A stretch of 6,375 bases of DNA from Candidatus Cloacimonadota bacterium. GTDB taxonomy: Bacteria > Cloacimonadota > Cloacimonadia > Cloacimonadales > TCS61. A program made the translations under genes and the position numbers. Below are positions 1-6,191 of this stretch, one piece after another. The stretch's first letter is position 1, and each line of letters begins with the position of its first letter. The notes under the pieces were generated by a model that searched no databases, was not told the DNA's origin, and saw only the letters and a list, made by a program, of their open reading frames with translations. Where the stretch lies: assembly GCA_018654125.1 (NCBI GenBank), contig JABIME010000189.1:1-6375 (forward strand), read 5' to 3'.

Positions 1-413
1 ATGAATCTATCAGCATAATAAAACAATGTTTAGAAGCTCTAAAGAGAACAGAAGCTGGAGATATAAAAGTAAAGGTAAAAGAAATTCCTCCAGGAATTGG
101 AATTGGACATGCAGAAGCTCCTCGTGGTGAAGTTTTTCATTTTGTAAAATCCGATGGTGGGAATTCTCCAGTAAGACATAAAATTCGAGCACCTAGCTAT
201 ACATGCATTCCTACATTCCGCAGATCATGTGTTGGAGGAACTATCTCTGATGCTGCTATTGCAACCGCGGCTGTAGATCCTTGTTATTGCTGCACAGAAA
301 GGATGTCTCATGTTTATAATTATAATACAGGGAAACATATAATGAGCGCAGCAGAATTGATAAAACTTTCCCAAGAAAAAACCAAAAGTTTAAAAGCTAA
401 ATTAAAGGTATGA
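1..413 (+). CDS. mbhL: Group 4 [NiFe]-hydrogenase large (catalytic) subunit, C-terminal part (5' truncated by window)
   Basis: The reading frame is open from base 3 to the TGA at 411-413, giving 136 residues of a C-terminus. Visible motifs are GHAEAPRGE (105-131), shared by hydrogenase large subunits and NuoD, and DPCYCCTER (276-302). The first and third cysteines of the latter (282-284 and 291-293) form the CxxC that holds the Ni-Fe site. True NuoD proteins have lost these cysteines, so this is a hydrogenase or close relative and not complex I. Thirty-six residues follow the CxxC-TER motif, much like the cleaved tail of HycE. Family role: H+ reduction or H2 oxidation at the cytoplasmic face, coupled to ion pumping. 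The proximal CxxC lies upstream of the window, so the sulfur-reducing MBS/Mbx branch, which lacks a proper Ni-Fe site, is not fully excluded. Two further cysteines (204-206, 228-230) are of unknown relevance. The gene ends 4 bases before the next start codon. Confidence 0.88.
   Translation, partial: ESISIIKQCLEALKRTEAGDIKVKVKEIPPGIGIGHAEAPRGEVFHFVKSDGGNSPVRHKIRAPSYTCIPTFRRSCVGGTISDAAIATAAVDPCYCCTERMSHVYNYNTGKHIMSAAELIKLSQEKTKSLKAKLKV
303..410 (+). other. Probable cleavable C-terminal extension of the hydrogenase large subunit
   Basis: After DPCYCCTER the protein continues for 36 residues (starting MSHVYNYN, ending KSLKAKLKV), rich in Lys. In E. coli HycE a tail of similar length begins at the same position, right after the Arg, and is removed by the endopeptidase HycI once nickel is inserted. 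By analogy, this stretch would be the maturation peptide. Cleavage is inferred. Some group 4 enzymes (Ech, CooH) have no such tail. Confidence 0.5.
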
Positions 414-417
414 AATT

Positions 418-2247
418 ATGATTAATTTGCAATATCTAATGTTTTTACCGATAGGAATAGGAATTGTTCTTTTCTTGATACCGGATTCATTAAAACAAAT
501 TAAAGCAATAATTAATTTATTGATTTCGGGCCTCACTCTCTACTTCGCCATTTCAGTTTTCAAAATGAATTCCGGTCTTATATATATGGAGTGTTTCAAA
601 TTCCCAAGTGTTTCTAAATATCTATTTTTCAATGTAGATACGTTAAGTAAATTAATTGTATTATTCATTGGAATTTTCGGTTTCTTATTTGCACTTTATT
701 CTCTCTCATACATTACAAAAAAAATGGATATTAAAGGTTATTATTCATATTATCTTATAACTTTGGGCTCATCGTTTGGAGCGATTTTTGCTGACAACTT
801 GATAATTTTTATTTTCTTTTGGGGGATATTGGGTCTTACACTTTATAAATTGATTAAGGGATATGATGATGAAAGTACTTCTGCGGCGAAGAAGACATTT
901 ATTCTTATCGGTGCATCCGATTCAATTCTAATTTTAGGGATTGGAATTTTGTGGCAACTCACAGGATCTTTCAATATGTCTGAGATCAATATTGCAACTA
1001 CAGGATCATTGGGAATAATCGCATTCTTAAGTTTGCTTGTAGGAAGTTTTACCAAAGCTGGAGCAATGCCGTTTCATAGTTGGGTACCCGATTATGTAAA
1101 GAAAGCTCCTGCATCTTCATCTGCATTCTTGCCTGCATCGTTAGATAAATTATTGGGAATTTACTTCTTCGTAAGAATTTGTAGAGATATTTTTCAACTC
1201 ACTGATTGGGCAACATTGATGCTTTTAATTATTGGTGCAGTCACAATTATCGGTGCTGTGATGATGGCACTTGTTCAGCATAACTACAAAAAACTTCTTG
1301 GATATCACGCTGTTTCACAAGTTGGATATATGATAACCGGTATAGCTTTAGGGACACCACTCGGCATTGCTGCCGGACTGTTCCATATGGTTAATCATGC
1401 TCTATACAAAAGTGGATTATTCTTAACAGCCGGAAGTGTGGAAAAACAAACTGGAAAAGATAATTTAGATGAACTTGGAGGGTTATCAAAGCTAATGCCG
1501 ATAACTTTTTTCACAGCATTGGTTTGCGCTTTTTCAATTTCAGGAATTCCACCCTTCAATGGTTTCTTTTCTAAATGGATGATCTATCAGGGAATTATTG
1601 ATTTTGGTAATGGAACAGGACTCGCAAATAAATTGTGGATGGTTTGGCTTACATTAGCTGTTTTTGGATCTGCACTTACTTTGGCAAGTTTCATCAAACT
1701 CATTACAGGCTTGTATCTTGGCAGAAGAAGAAAAGAATTTGAAAAAGTTAAAGAAGTAAGTTTCTTAATGTGGTTACCGCAAATTATTATTGCGATTGTT
1801 TGCATTGGATTTGGTATATTTGCTGCAAAATTAATTATTCCAAATCTAATAGAGCCTGCAAGTGGGAATTTTAATTATTCTGGTATTTGGCAATCGCAAA
1901 GTGTTTCTATTCTTATACTTGTTTCTGTAGTTGTGGGCTTCCTAATTTATTTATATGGGAATATGAAGAGTCACCGTGTTTCAGATAGTTTTATTGGAGG
2001 TGAAAAACTTCAAGAAGAAACAAATTTCTCACCTTTGGATTTTTATCAAACAATCAAGAACTTCAAATTCCTAAACTTTTTTTATAGAAAAGCAGAAAAA
2101 AAATGGTTCGATATTTATGATGTTTTCAAGAGAATTATATTGTGGTTCAACAAAATATTCAGTGATGCACATAACGGATTTCTACCCAGATATGTATTTT
2201 GGTACATCGCTGGATTACTCATTTTATTGATAATTCTAATATTTTAG
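418..2247 (+). CDS. NuoL/MrpA N-domain-like antiporter subunit of the membrane complex (MbxH'-like)
   Basis: This 609-residue polytopic protein belongs to the proton-conducting membrane transporter family (NuoL/M/N, MrpA/D, HyfB). About 14 core helices carry family landmarks: Lys213 in FTKAGAMPFHSW (TM7), Lys244 in LDKLLGIY (TM8), Lys331 in HALYKSG, and Lys386 in GIPPFNGFFSK (TM12). The TM5 Glu that pairs with the TM7 Lys is replaced by Gly136: FFWGILGL stands where NuoL has WEGVGL. The TM8 His of NuoL is Pro239. Residues about 540-585 look like an amphipathic helix with many Lys and aromatic residues, followed by a final membrane helix (591-609). This resembles the lateral helix and anchor of NuoL/MrpA. 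The MrpA C-terminal domains are absent here and encoded by the next gene, so the two together equal MrpA. The start ATG has a weak AAAGG (404-408) inside the preceding gene. Role: ion-translocating or structural subunit. The family is certain; the exact subfamily is less so. Confidence 0.88.
   Translation: MINLQYLMFLPIGIGIVLFLIPDSLKQIKAIINLLISGLTLYFAISVFKMNSGLIYMECFKFPSVSKYLFFNVDTLSKLIVLFIGIFGFLFALYSLSYITKKMDIKGYYSYYLITLGSSFGAIFADNLIIFIFFWGILGLTLYKLIKGYDDESTSAAKKTFILIGASDSILILGIGILWQLTGSFNMSEINIATTGSLGIIAFLSLLVGSFTKAGAMPFHSWVPDYVKKAPASSSAFLPASLDKLLGIYFFVRICRDIFQLTDWATLMLLIIGAVTIIGAVMMALVQHNYKKLLGYHAVSQVGYMITGIALGTPLGIAAGLFHMVNHALYKSGLFLTAGSVEKQTGKDNLDELGGLSKLMPITFFTALVCAFSISGIPPFNGFFSKWMIYQGIIDFGNGTGLANKLWMVWLTLAVFGSALTLASFIKLITGLYLGRRRKEFEKVKEVSFLMWLPQIIIAIVCIGFGIFAAKLIIPNLIEPASGNFNYSGIWQSQSVSILILVSVVVGFLIYLYGNMKSHRVSDSFIGGEKLQEETNFSPLDFYQTIKNFKFLNFFYRKAEKKWFDIYDVFKRIILWFNKIFSDAHNGFLPRYVFWYIAGLLILLIILIF
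2035..2244 (+). other. Predicted lateral amphipathic helix plus anchor helix at the C-terminus of the NuoL/MrpA-like subunit
   Basis: Residues about 540-585 of the encoded protein have regularly spaced Phe/Trp/Tyr and Lys/Arg (DFYQTIKNFKFLNFFYRK, then KKWFDIYDVFKRIILWFNK), followed by a hydrophobic helix (591-609). In NuoL and MrpA structures a long helix at this place runs along the membrane surface and is fixed by a last transmembrane helix, bracing neighbouring antiporter subunits. The assignment is by position and composition only. Confidence 0.45.
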
Positions 2248-2251
2248 AGGG
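2246..2251 (+). promoter_or_regulatory. Shine-Dalgarno site overlapping the upstream stop codon
   Basis: AGAGGG overlaps the last two bases of the TAG stop of the NuoL/MrpA-like gene and sits 7 bases before the ATG at 2259. It is a good ribosome binding site, and it supports the downstream reading frame as a separately translated gene and not the remains of a frameshifted single MrpA. Confidence 0.7.
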
Positions 2252-2258
2252 ATAATAT

Positions 2259-2789
2259 ATGGAACTATATTTAATTATCATCCTAGTTTTAATGATCTTA
2301 GGTTCGATCAATTCGTTAAACGCAACAGATCTGCTTTCGGCTGTGATCTCTTATGGGGTCGTCGGATTTGGAGTGGTTATTGCCTTCTTACTTTTGCAAG
2401 CTCCTGATCTGGCTATTGTTCCCGTAGTTGTAGAAGTGGTAACCTTGATCATAATGATCGCTGCCATCAAGATAACTGAGAGGAAAACTAAGAAAATAGA
2501 ATTTACTCCCAAAATTGTAACCTATTATGTCATTACAATAATGGCCGCTCTCATCTTCGTGATAGTTTTTGAGAAAGCTACTGGATGTCTCAGTCAATTT
2601 GGAGCAGATAATATGCGAATGTCTAAACACTATATAGATGGTGTGATGAATGTGAAAAGTGCTAATCTTGTAACAGGAGTTGTCTTTGATTTCAGAGCTT
2701 ATGATACTTTAGGAGAAGCAACTGTATTATTTACTGCAGTTGTAGGTGTTCTCACAATTCTCAGATTGAAAGGGAAGAAGGAAAAGTAA
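2259..2789 (+). CDS. MbhD-MbhE fusion protein (equivalent to the MrpA C-terminal domain)
   Basis: The protein has 176 residues and about five membrane helices. The N-terminal half is an MbhD-like (DUF4040-type) domain: DLLSAVISYG at 24-33, then APDLAIVPVVVEVVT at 48-62. This matches the APDLALTQ-xxVETV motif of MrpA, with Glu59 at the conserved acidic position. The C-terminal half is MbhE-like: NLVTGVVFDFRAYDTLGEATVL at about 136-157, matching the DFRxxDTLGE motif of MrpA, with Glu153 in the helix. In Mrp antiporters both domains sit at the end of MrpA, and in Thermococcales MBH they are two genes. A fused, stand-alone form is what I recall for MBS/Mbx-type complexes. Family role: part of the proposed cation path between MrpA and the small subunits. 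The gene lies 11 bases after the NuoL/MrpA-like gene, in the same order as within MrpA. Domain identity is firm; the transport path is inference. Confidence 0.85.
   Translation: MELYLIIILVLMILGSINSLNATDLLSAVISYGVVGFGVVIAFLLLQAPDLAIVPVVVEVVTLIIMIAAIKITERKTKKIEFTPKIVTYYVITIMAALIFVIVFEKATGCLSQFGADNMRMSKHYIDGVMNVKSANLVTGVVFDFRAYDTLGEATVLFTAVVGVLTILRLKGKKEK
2778..2782 (+). promoter_or_regulatory. Shine-Dalgarno site deciding the mrpB start
   Basis: AAGGA lies 9 bases before the ATG at 2792, inside the end of the preceding gene. The MrpB-like protein begins MKGMT, so an alternative start exists at 2801, but the purine-rich site fits the first ATG better. Confidence 0.5.
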
Positions 2790-2791
2790 TT

Positions 2792-3241
2792 ATGAAAGGT
2801 ATGACAATAATAGTAAAAAAGATCAGCCAGATCATCTGTCCTGTGATATTTATATTTGGTTTATACATAATTGTGCATGGTCATCTTTCACCCGGAGGTG
2901 GATTTTCCGGTGGTGTGATCTTAGCAGGAGCTTTTATTTTACAGATACTATCAAAGGGTAAGAATCTTCCTAACTTATATAAAGAAGAGCATGGATTAGA
3001 GTTTTTGGAAAGTACTGCTATCTTTGGATTCCTAATACTTGCCTGTGTGGGTCTCCTCATCTCGGGAGGTTATGTTTTTTTTGAAAATTTTTTGGATAGA
3101 GGAACACTGGGACATCTAATCAGTGCCGGTTTTATTCCAATCCAGAATATAATTGTGGGAGCCGAAGTTTGTGCAGCTGTTTCGATAATATTTATAGCTT
3201 TGCTGGCTTATAAAGATGAAACAGATGAGGTAAAAAAATGA
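2792..3241 (+). CDS. mrpB: MrpB/MnhB-type subunit (MbhF-like)
   Basis: The 149-residue membrane protein has about four helices. It carries the MrpB signature HGHLSPGGGFSGG (29-41), a glycine-rich stretch at the end of the first helix, and the late motif GFIPIQNIIVGAEV (113-126), where family members usually have GxxPxxNxxVGxxV. Length is normal for MrpB (about 140-150). In Mrp and MBH complexes this subunit sits with MrpC and the MrpA C-terminal domain and helps form the sodium/proton path; it has no redox centre. The gene starts 2 bases after the MbhD-MbhE fusion gene. Its stop overlaps the start of mrpC in an ATGA arrangement, so the two are probably translationally coupled. The Glu125 inside the last helix is charged and may be worth noting beside the Asp/Glu residues of the neighbouring subunits. 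Family assignment is secure. Confidence 0.92.
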   Translation: MKGMTIIVKKISQIICPVIFIFGLYIIVHGHLSPGGGFSGGVILAGAFILQILSKGKNLPNLYKEEHGLEFLESTAIFGFLILACVGLLISGGYVFFENFLDRGTLGHLISAGFIPIQNIIVGAEVCAAVSIIFIALLAYKDETDEVKK

Positions 3242-3576
3242 TAATATACATACTGTGTCTTTTACTTTTTCTTGTTGGACTTTATGGTGTGATCGCTAAA
3301 AGAAATCTGATTAAAATAATCATCGGTATCGCTATTATGGAATGCAGTATTAACCTATTCTTTATTATGATTGGATATGTAGAAGGTGGCACTGCACCAA
3401 TTCTTTCAAAGGGTTTTGAAAATGCGAAATTTGTGGATCCTCTACCACAGGCAATGATACTAACTTCAATTGTTATCGGGCTTGCAACCACAGCACTTCT
3501 CTTGGCTGTAGCCATCCGATTGTATCAGAAATATGGGACATTTGATATTAGAAAGATAAAAGATCTAAAAGGATAA
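3238..3576 (+). CDS. mrpC: MrpC/MnhC-type subunit (NuoK homologue, MbhG-like)
   Basis: The 112-residue protein has three predicted helices and belongs to the NuoK/MrpC family. Glu35 in GIAIMECSINLFF (30-42) matches the conserved buried Glu of NuoK helix 2 (Glu36 in E. coli). The motif DPLPQAMILTSIVIGLATTAL (67-87) is the MrpC/NuoK signature at the start of helix 3. Position Gln71-Ala72 precedes the helix as in MrpC; the second NuoK Glu is absent, as is usual for MrpC. Length is typical. The start ATG overlaps the mrpB stop and is preceded by GAGG (3227-3230) with 7-base spacing. In the complex it would contact the MrpD-like subunit encoded directly downstream and contribute to the central hydrophilic axis along which protons move. 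Family assignment is secure. Confidence 0.92.
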   Translation: MIIYILCLLLFLVGLYGVIAKRNLIKIIIGIAIMECSINLFFIMIGYVEGGTAPILSKGFENAKFVDPLPQAMILTSIVIGLATTALLLAVAIRLYQKYGTFDIRKIKDLKG

Positions 3577-3579
3577 AAA

Positions 3580-5127
3580 ATGAATTCTTTAATTCCACTA
3601 TTTGTAATAATTCCACTTGGTTCTGCATTTATTATGTCAATTTTGGGTAGAGTTATTAAAAATTTCAATAAATTTATCACTCCGATATTTATGCTGTCAC
3701 TGGTTTACCTTACTCTCCATTTTATTTTCAATTCAGAAGGATCATTGATCTATAAAGTTGGTGGACATCAACCGGTAAATGGTGTACCAATTGCAATTTA
3801 TATGGTTATGGATGGTCTCTCAAAATTGGTTCTGCTCATAATTTCGGTAGTTGGATTTTTATCTATTTTTTATTCTCTTTCCTATACAAAACAATATACT
3901 TCCGAAAGAAAATTCTATGTTCTATTCAGTCTCATGATAGCTGGAATGAACGGGATTGTGATAAGTGGTGACATATTTAATATCTATGTATTCTTAGAAA
4001 TCGCTGCGATAGCTTCTTATGCATTAGTAGCTTTTGGTGTAGAGAAACAACAATTGGAAGCATCATTTAAATATCAGGTTTTAGGTGGGATAGCTTCGCT
4101 GATAATTCTTTTGGCAATTGGTTTGATATATTGGAATACCGGCACTTTGAATATTGCTGATATTTCAAGACAGTTAACTGTGAACTGCACTTCACCTGAT
4201 GGATCAAATGTATTCATTAAATTTATTTCTATTCTTCTAATGGCAGGTTTTGGTTTAAAAGCAGCGATCTTCCCATTCCATTCTTGGCTTCCCGATGCGC
4301 ACTCTTCTGCTCCATCTCCAATCTCAGCTATGCTATCGGGAGTTCTAATTAAGGCAATTGGGATTTATGTTATCATTCGCTTATTCTTCAATATGCTGCC
4401 ACTCTCTTACGAGTTATCAATGACAATAACAATATTGGGAACTATCTCAATGATAGTTGGTGTTTTGCTGGCAATTGGGCAATGGGATTTTAAGAGACTG
4501 CTTGCATATCACAGTATTAGTCAGATGGGTTATGTAATAATTGGAATTGGAATTGGAATGCTGATATTAGCAACCGGAGGAGATAGAAAGATAGCAGCAC
4601 TGTCAATCAGTGGTGGTCTGTTCCATATGCTTAACCACTCGATCTTCAAAGGATTACTATTTCTTAATGCTGGTTCGGTTGAGTATAGAACAGGTACAAG
4701 AAATTTAAAAAAGTTAGGTGGATTATCAAGTAAAATGCCAATTACATCAGGTAGCTCTTTTGTAGCATCTATGGCAATTTCCGGGATTCCACCCTTTAAT
4801 GGATTTTTTAGCAAGGTTCTTATAATAATTGCGGCTGTTCAAGCTGGATTTATTTGGATAGCTTTTTTTGCAGTTTTGGTGAGTGTGATCACCTTAGCAT
4901 CTTTTACAAAAATCCAAAAATATGTTTTCTCTGGTGAATTGCATTCCAAATATGATAAGATAAAAGAAGTACCATTTTCAATGAGTTTCTCTATGATTTT
5001 ACTTTCAATTTTATGTGTGATCTTTAGTTTACTGATAATTCCGGAAGTGAGAATGATCTTCTTGCAGCCGGCAGTGGATGTTTTGATAAATTCAACAAAT
5101 TATGCAACCAAGATAATAGGAATTTAA
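3580..5127 (+). CDS. mrpD: MrpD/MbhH-type antiporter subunit (NuoM/NuoN homologue)
   Basis: The 515-residue protein has about 14 helices and the normal length of MrpD/MbhH. All key ionisable residues of a working antiporter channel are visible: Glu140 in VFLEIAAIASY (TM5), Lys227 in FGLKAAIFPFHSWLPDAH (TM7), Lys258 in VLIKAIGIY (TM8), Lys357 in HSIFKGLLFLNAGSV (TM10), and Lys412 in GIPPFNGFFSK (TM12). The APSPISAML motif (244-252) is as in MbhH. It contrasts with the other antiporter-like subunit of this operon, which lacks the TM5 Glu. In MBH and Mrp complexes this subunit is thought to carry proton translocation. AAGGA (3569-3573) overlaps the end of mrpC with 6-base spacing to the ATG. The two large antiporter subunits share motifs (for example SGIPPFNGFFSK) but are clearly diverged paralogues, not a recent duplication. 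Assignment is secure; the choice between mrpD and mbhH is only a naming matter. Confidence 0.93.
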   Translation: MNSLIPLFVIIPLGSAFIMSILGRVIKNFNKFITPIFMLSLVYLTLHFIFNSEGSLIYKVGGHQPVNGVPIAIYMVMDGLSKLVLLIISVVGFLSIFYSLSYTKQYTSERKFYVLFSLMIAGMNGIVISGDIFNIYVFLEIAAIASYALVAFGVEKQQLEASFKYQVLGGIASLIILLAIGLIYWNTGTLNIADISRQLTVNCTSPDGSNVFIKFISILLMAGFGLKAAIFPFHSWLPDAHSSAPSPISAMLSGVLIKAIGIYVIIRLFFNMLPLSYELSMTITILGTISMIVGVLLAIGQWDFKRLLAYHSISQMGYVIIGIGIGMLILATGGDRKIAALSISGGLFHMLNHSIFKGLLFLNAGSVEYRTGTRNLKKLGGLSSKMPITSGSSFVASMAISGIPPFNGFFSKVLIIIAAVQAGFIWIAFFAVLVSVITLASFTKIQKYVFSGELHSKYDKIKEVPFSMSFSMILLSILCVIFSLLIIPEVRMIFLQPAVDVLINSTNYATKIIGI

Positions 5128-5129
5128 GT

Positions 5130-5615
5130 ATGAAATTTATAACATTATTCATAATATCTTTTGCTCTCTGGTTATTGATAACATTCAATTTGGAAACACC
5201 AAATTTAATTGTGGGAGCTGTAGCCGCTTTATTAACAGCAATAGTTTTTAGAAATGATTTTCTGCAGGATTCAAAGAAATTTTTTCAACCTCAAAGGTAT
5301 TTCTGGATAATAGTGTATCTATTTATTTTTGTATGGGAATGTATCAAGGCTAATTTCGATGTAGCATACAGAGTTTTGAGTCCATCTATGCCTATAAAAC
5401 CGGGTATAGTGAAAGTTAAAACTACTTTGAAAACCGATATTGGCAAAACATTCCTAGCCAACTCAATTACAATGACACCCGGTACAATAACAGTAGATAT
5501 TATCGATGATGAATTTTATATTCACTGGATCTATGTGAGCAGTAGAGATCCAAAGGTATACACAGATAAAATATTAGGAAGATTTGAAAAATTTATTAAG
5601 AGGATATTCGAATGA
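5130..5615 (+). CDS. mrpE: MrpE/MnhE-type subunit (MbhA-like)
   Basis: The 161-residue protein matches MrpE in length and motifs. Two or three N-terminal helices (about 1-45 and 56-74) are followed by a cytoplasmic domain. The linker ANFDVAYRVLSPSMPIKPGI (74-93) and the signature LANSITMTPGT (109-119) followed by TVDI (121-124) are the family's hallmarks. In Mrp and MBH structures MrpE lies at the edge of the sodium/proton module with MrpF and MrpG and supports assembly or ion passage; it has no cofactor. The start lies 2 bases after the mrpD stop, with TAGGA (5117-5121) 8 bases before. The stop overlaps the mrpF start (ATGA), so coupling is likely. Nothing is truncated or unusual. Assignment is secure. 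Confidence 0.92.
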   Translation: MKFITLFIISFALWLLITFNLETPNLIVGAVAALLTAIVFRNDFLQDSKKFFQPQRYFWIIVYLFIFVWECIKANFDVAYRVLSPSMPIKPGIVKVKTTLKTDIGKTFLANSITMTPGTITVDIIDDEFYIHWIYVSSRDPKVYTDKILGRFEKFIKRIFE

Positions 5616-5872
5616 TTATTAATCTACTTCTTTATATTCTGATCGGAATGAGTTTTTTATGTTTCTTTAGGGTAGTTTTTGGTCCTTCAATTGCAGATAG
5701 AATGGTAGCGATAGATATCTTTGGAATTCTGGTAGTGGGAATATGTGTTATACTGGCTATCAAAACGGGTCGTCTATTCTTGATCGATATCGCCATTGCC
5801 TGGATAATTTTTGGCTTTATTGGAACCTTAACTTTAGCAAAATATTTAACGGGGAAAAAATTAGATGAGTAA
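5612..5872 (+). CDS. mrpF: MrpF/MnhF-type subunit (MbhB-like)
   Basis: The 86-residue protein has three helices and the MrpF signature RVVFGPSIADRMVAID (20-35), where GPSxADRxVAxD is diagnostic. Asp35 is the conserved acidic residue of helix 2, and Asp59 sits in helix 3 (LIDIAIAW), as in MrpF proteins generally. GTLTLAKYL (71-79) near the end matches the usual close of the family. Structural work on Mrp and MBH places conserved acids of MrpF near the proposed sodium route, which is family knowledge and not shown by this sequence. The ATG overlaps the mrpE stop and is preceded by AAGAGGA (5598-5604) with 7-base spacing, a strong ribosome site. Its own stop lies 8 bases inside mrpG. Assignment is secure. 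Confidence 0.92.
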   Translation: MIINLLLYILIGMSFLCFFRVVFGPSIADRMVAIDIFGILVVGICVILAIKTGRLFLIDIAIAWIIFGFIGTLTLAKYLTGKKLDE

Positions 5873-6191
5873 TACAATAAGCTTGATTTTCATTATAATT
5901 GGAGTCATATTTGATCTGTTCGGGTGTATCGGATTGATCCGTCTTCCAGATGTATATAACCGTTTGCAATCAGCCACAAAATCTGTAACGCTGGGAACTT
6001 GCAGTATTCTTTTTGGATTGTTCATAAAATATGGATTTACGGCTACTGGGATAAAGGCACTTATTGCAATACCGCTTTTGTTTTTTGTTTCTACCGTGGC
6101 GGCACATGCGCTTGTGCGAGGTTCATATATCTTTGGTACAAAGCTTTGGGATAAAACAATTATTGATGATTATAAGGATGTTCAAAAATGA
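5865..6191 (+). CDS. mrpG: MrpG/MnhG-type subunit (MbhC-like)
   Basis: The 108-residue protein has three helices. It carries the MrpG signature GLIRLPDVYNRLQSATKSVT (23-42), in which RxPDxYxRLxxATK is diagnostic, and HALVRGSY (81-88) at the end of the last helix. Length is normal. It starts 8 bases inside mrpF; upstream there is only a distant GGGG (5851-5854, 10-base spacing), so translation probably depends on coupling to mrpF. Its stop overlaps the start of the ferredoxin gene (ATGA). The antiporter cassette is thus joined without a gap to the redox-module genes. Family role: small membrane subunit in the MrpE-F-G group of the sodium/proton module. Assignment is secure. Confidence 0.92.
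   Translation: MSNTISLIFIIIGVIFDLFGCIGLIRLPDVYNRLQSATKSVTLGTCSILFGLFIKYGFTATGIKALIAIPLLFFVSTVAAHALVRGSYIFGTKLWDKTIIDDYKDVQK

Noticed and set aside
93..107. A 15-base repeat (GGAATTGGAATTGGA) also found at 4543-4557.
   Set aside because: In both places it encodes a Gly-Ile-Gly-Ile-Gly type stretch in real genes; it is short and explained by codon choice.
1..413. Complex I NuoD/NuoCD.
   Set aside because: The distal CxxC (282-284, 291-293) is kept and a tail follows it; NuoD proteins have lost these cysteines and end soon after this point. The Mrp subunits next door also do not fit complex I.
2241..2262. A possible frameshift or nonsense mutation splitting one MrpA gene.
   Set aside because: The upstream protein ends in a complete membrane helix, the downstream one starts with an ATG behind a good AGAGGG site, and both halves match known stand-alone subunits (NuoL-like and MbhD-MbhE).
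4530..4814. Reverse-strand open frames, here and at 10-192, 843-1055, 1587-1805, 2388-2630, 3282-3515, 5632-5877 and 6160-6351.
   Set aside because: All lie opposite well-supported genes, show no family motifs, and have the composition expected from complements of membrane-protein genes.
418..6191. A stand-alone Mrp Na+/H+ antiporter operon.
   Set aside because: It is bordered within 4 bases by a hydrogenase large-subunit gene and overlaps a NuoI/HycF-type ferredoxin gene, and its MrpA is split and lacks the TM5 Glu, so a redox-driven complex is the better reading.
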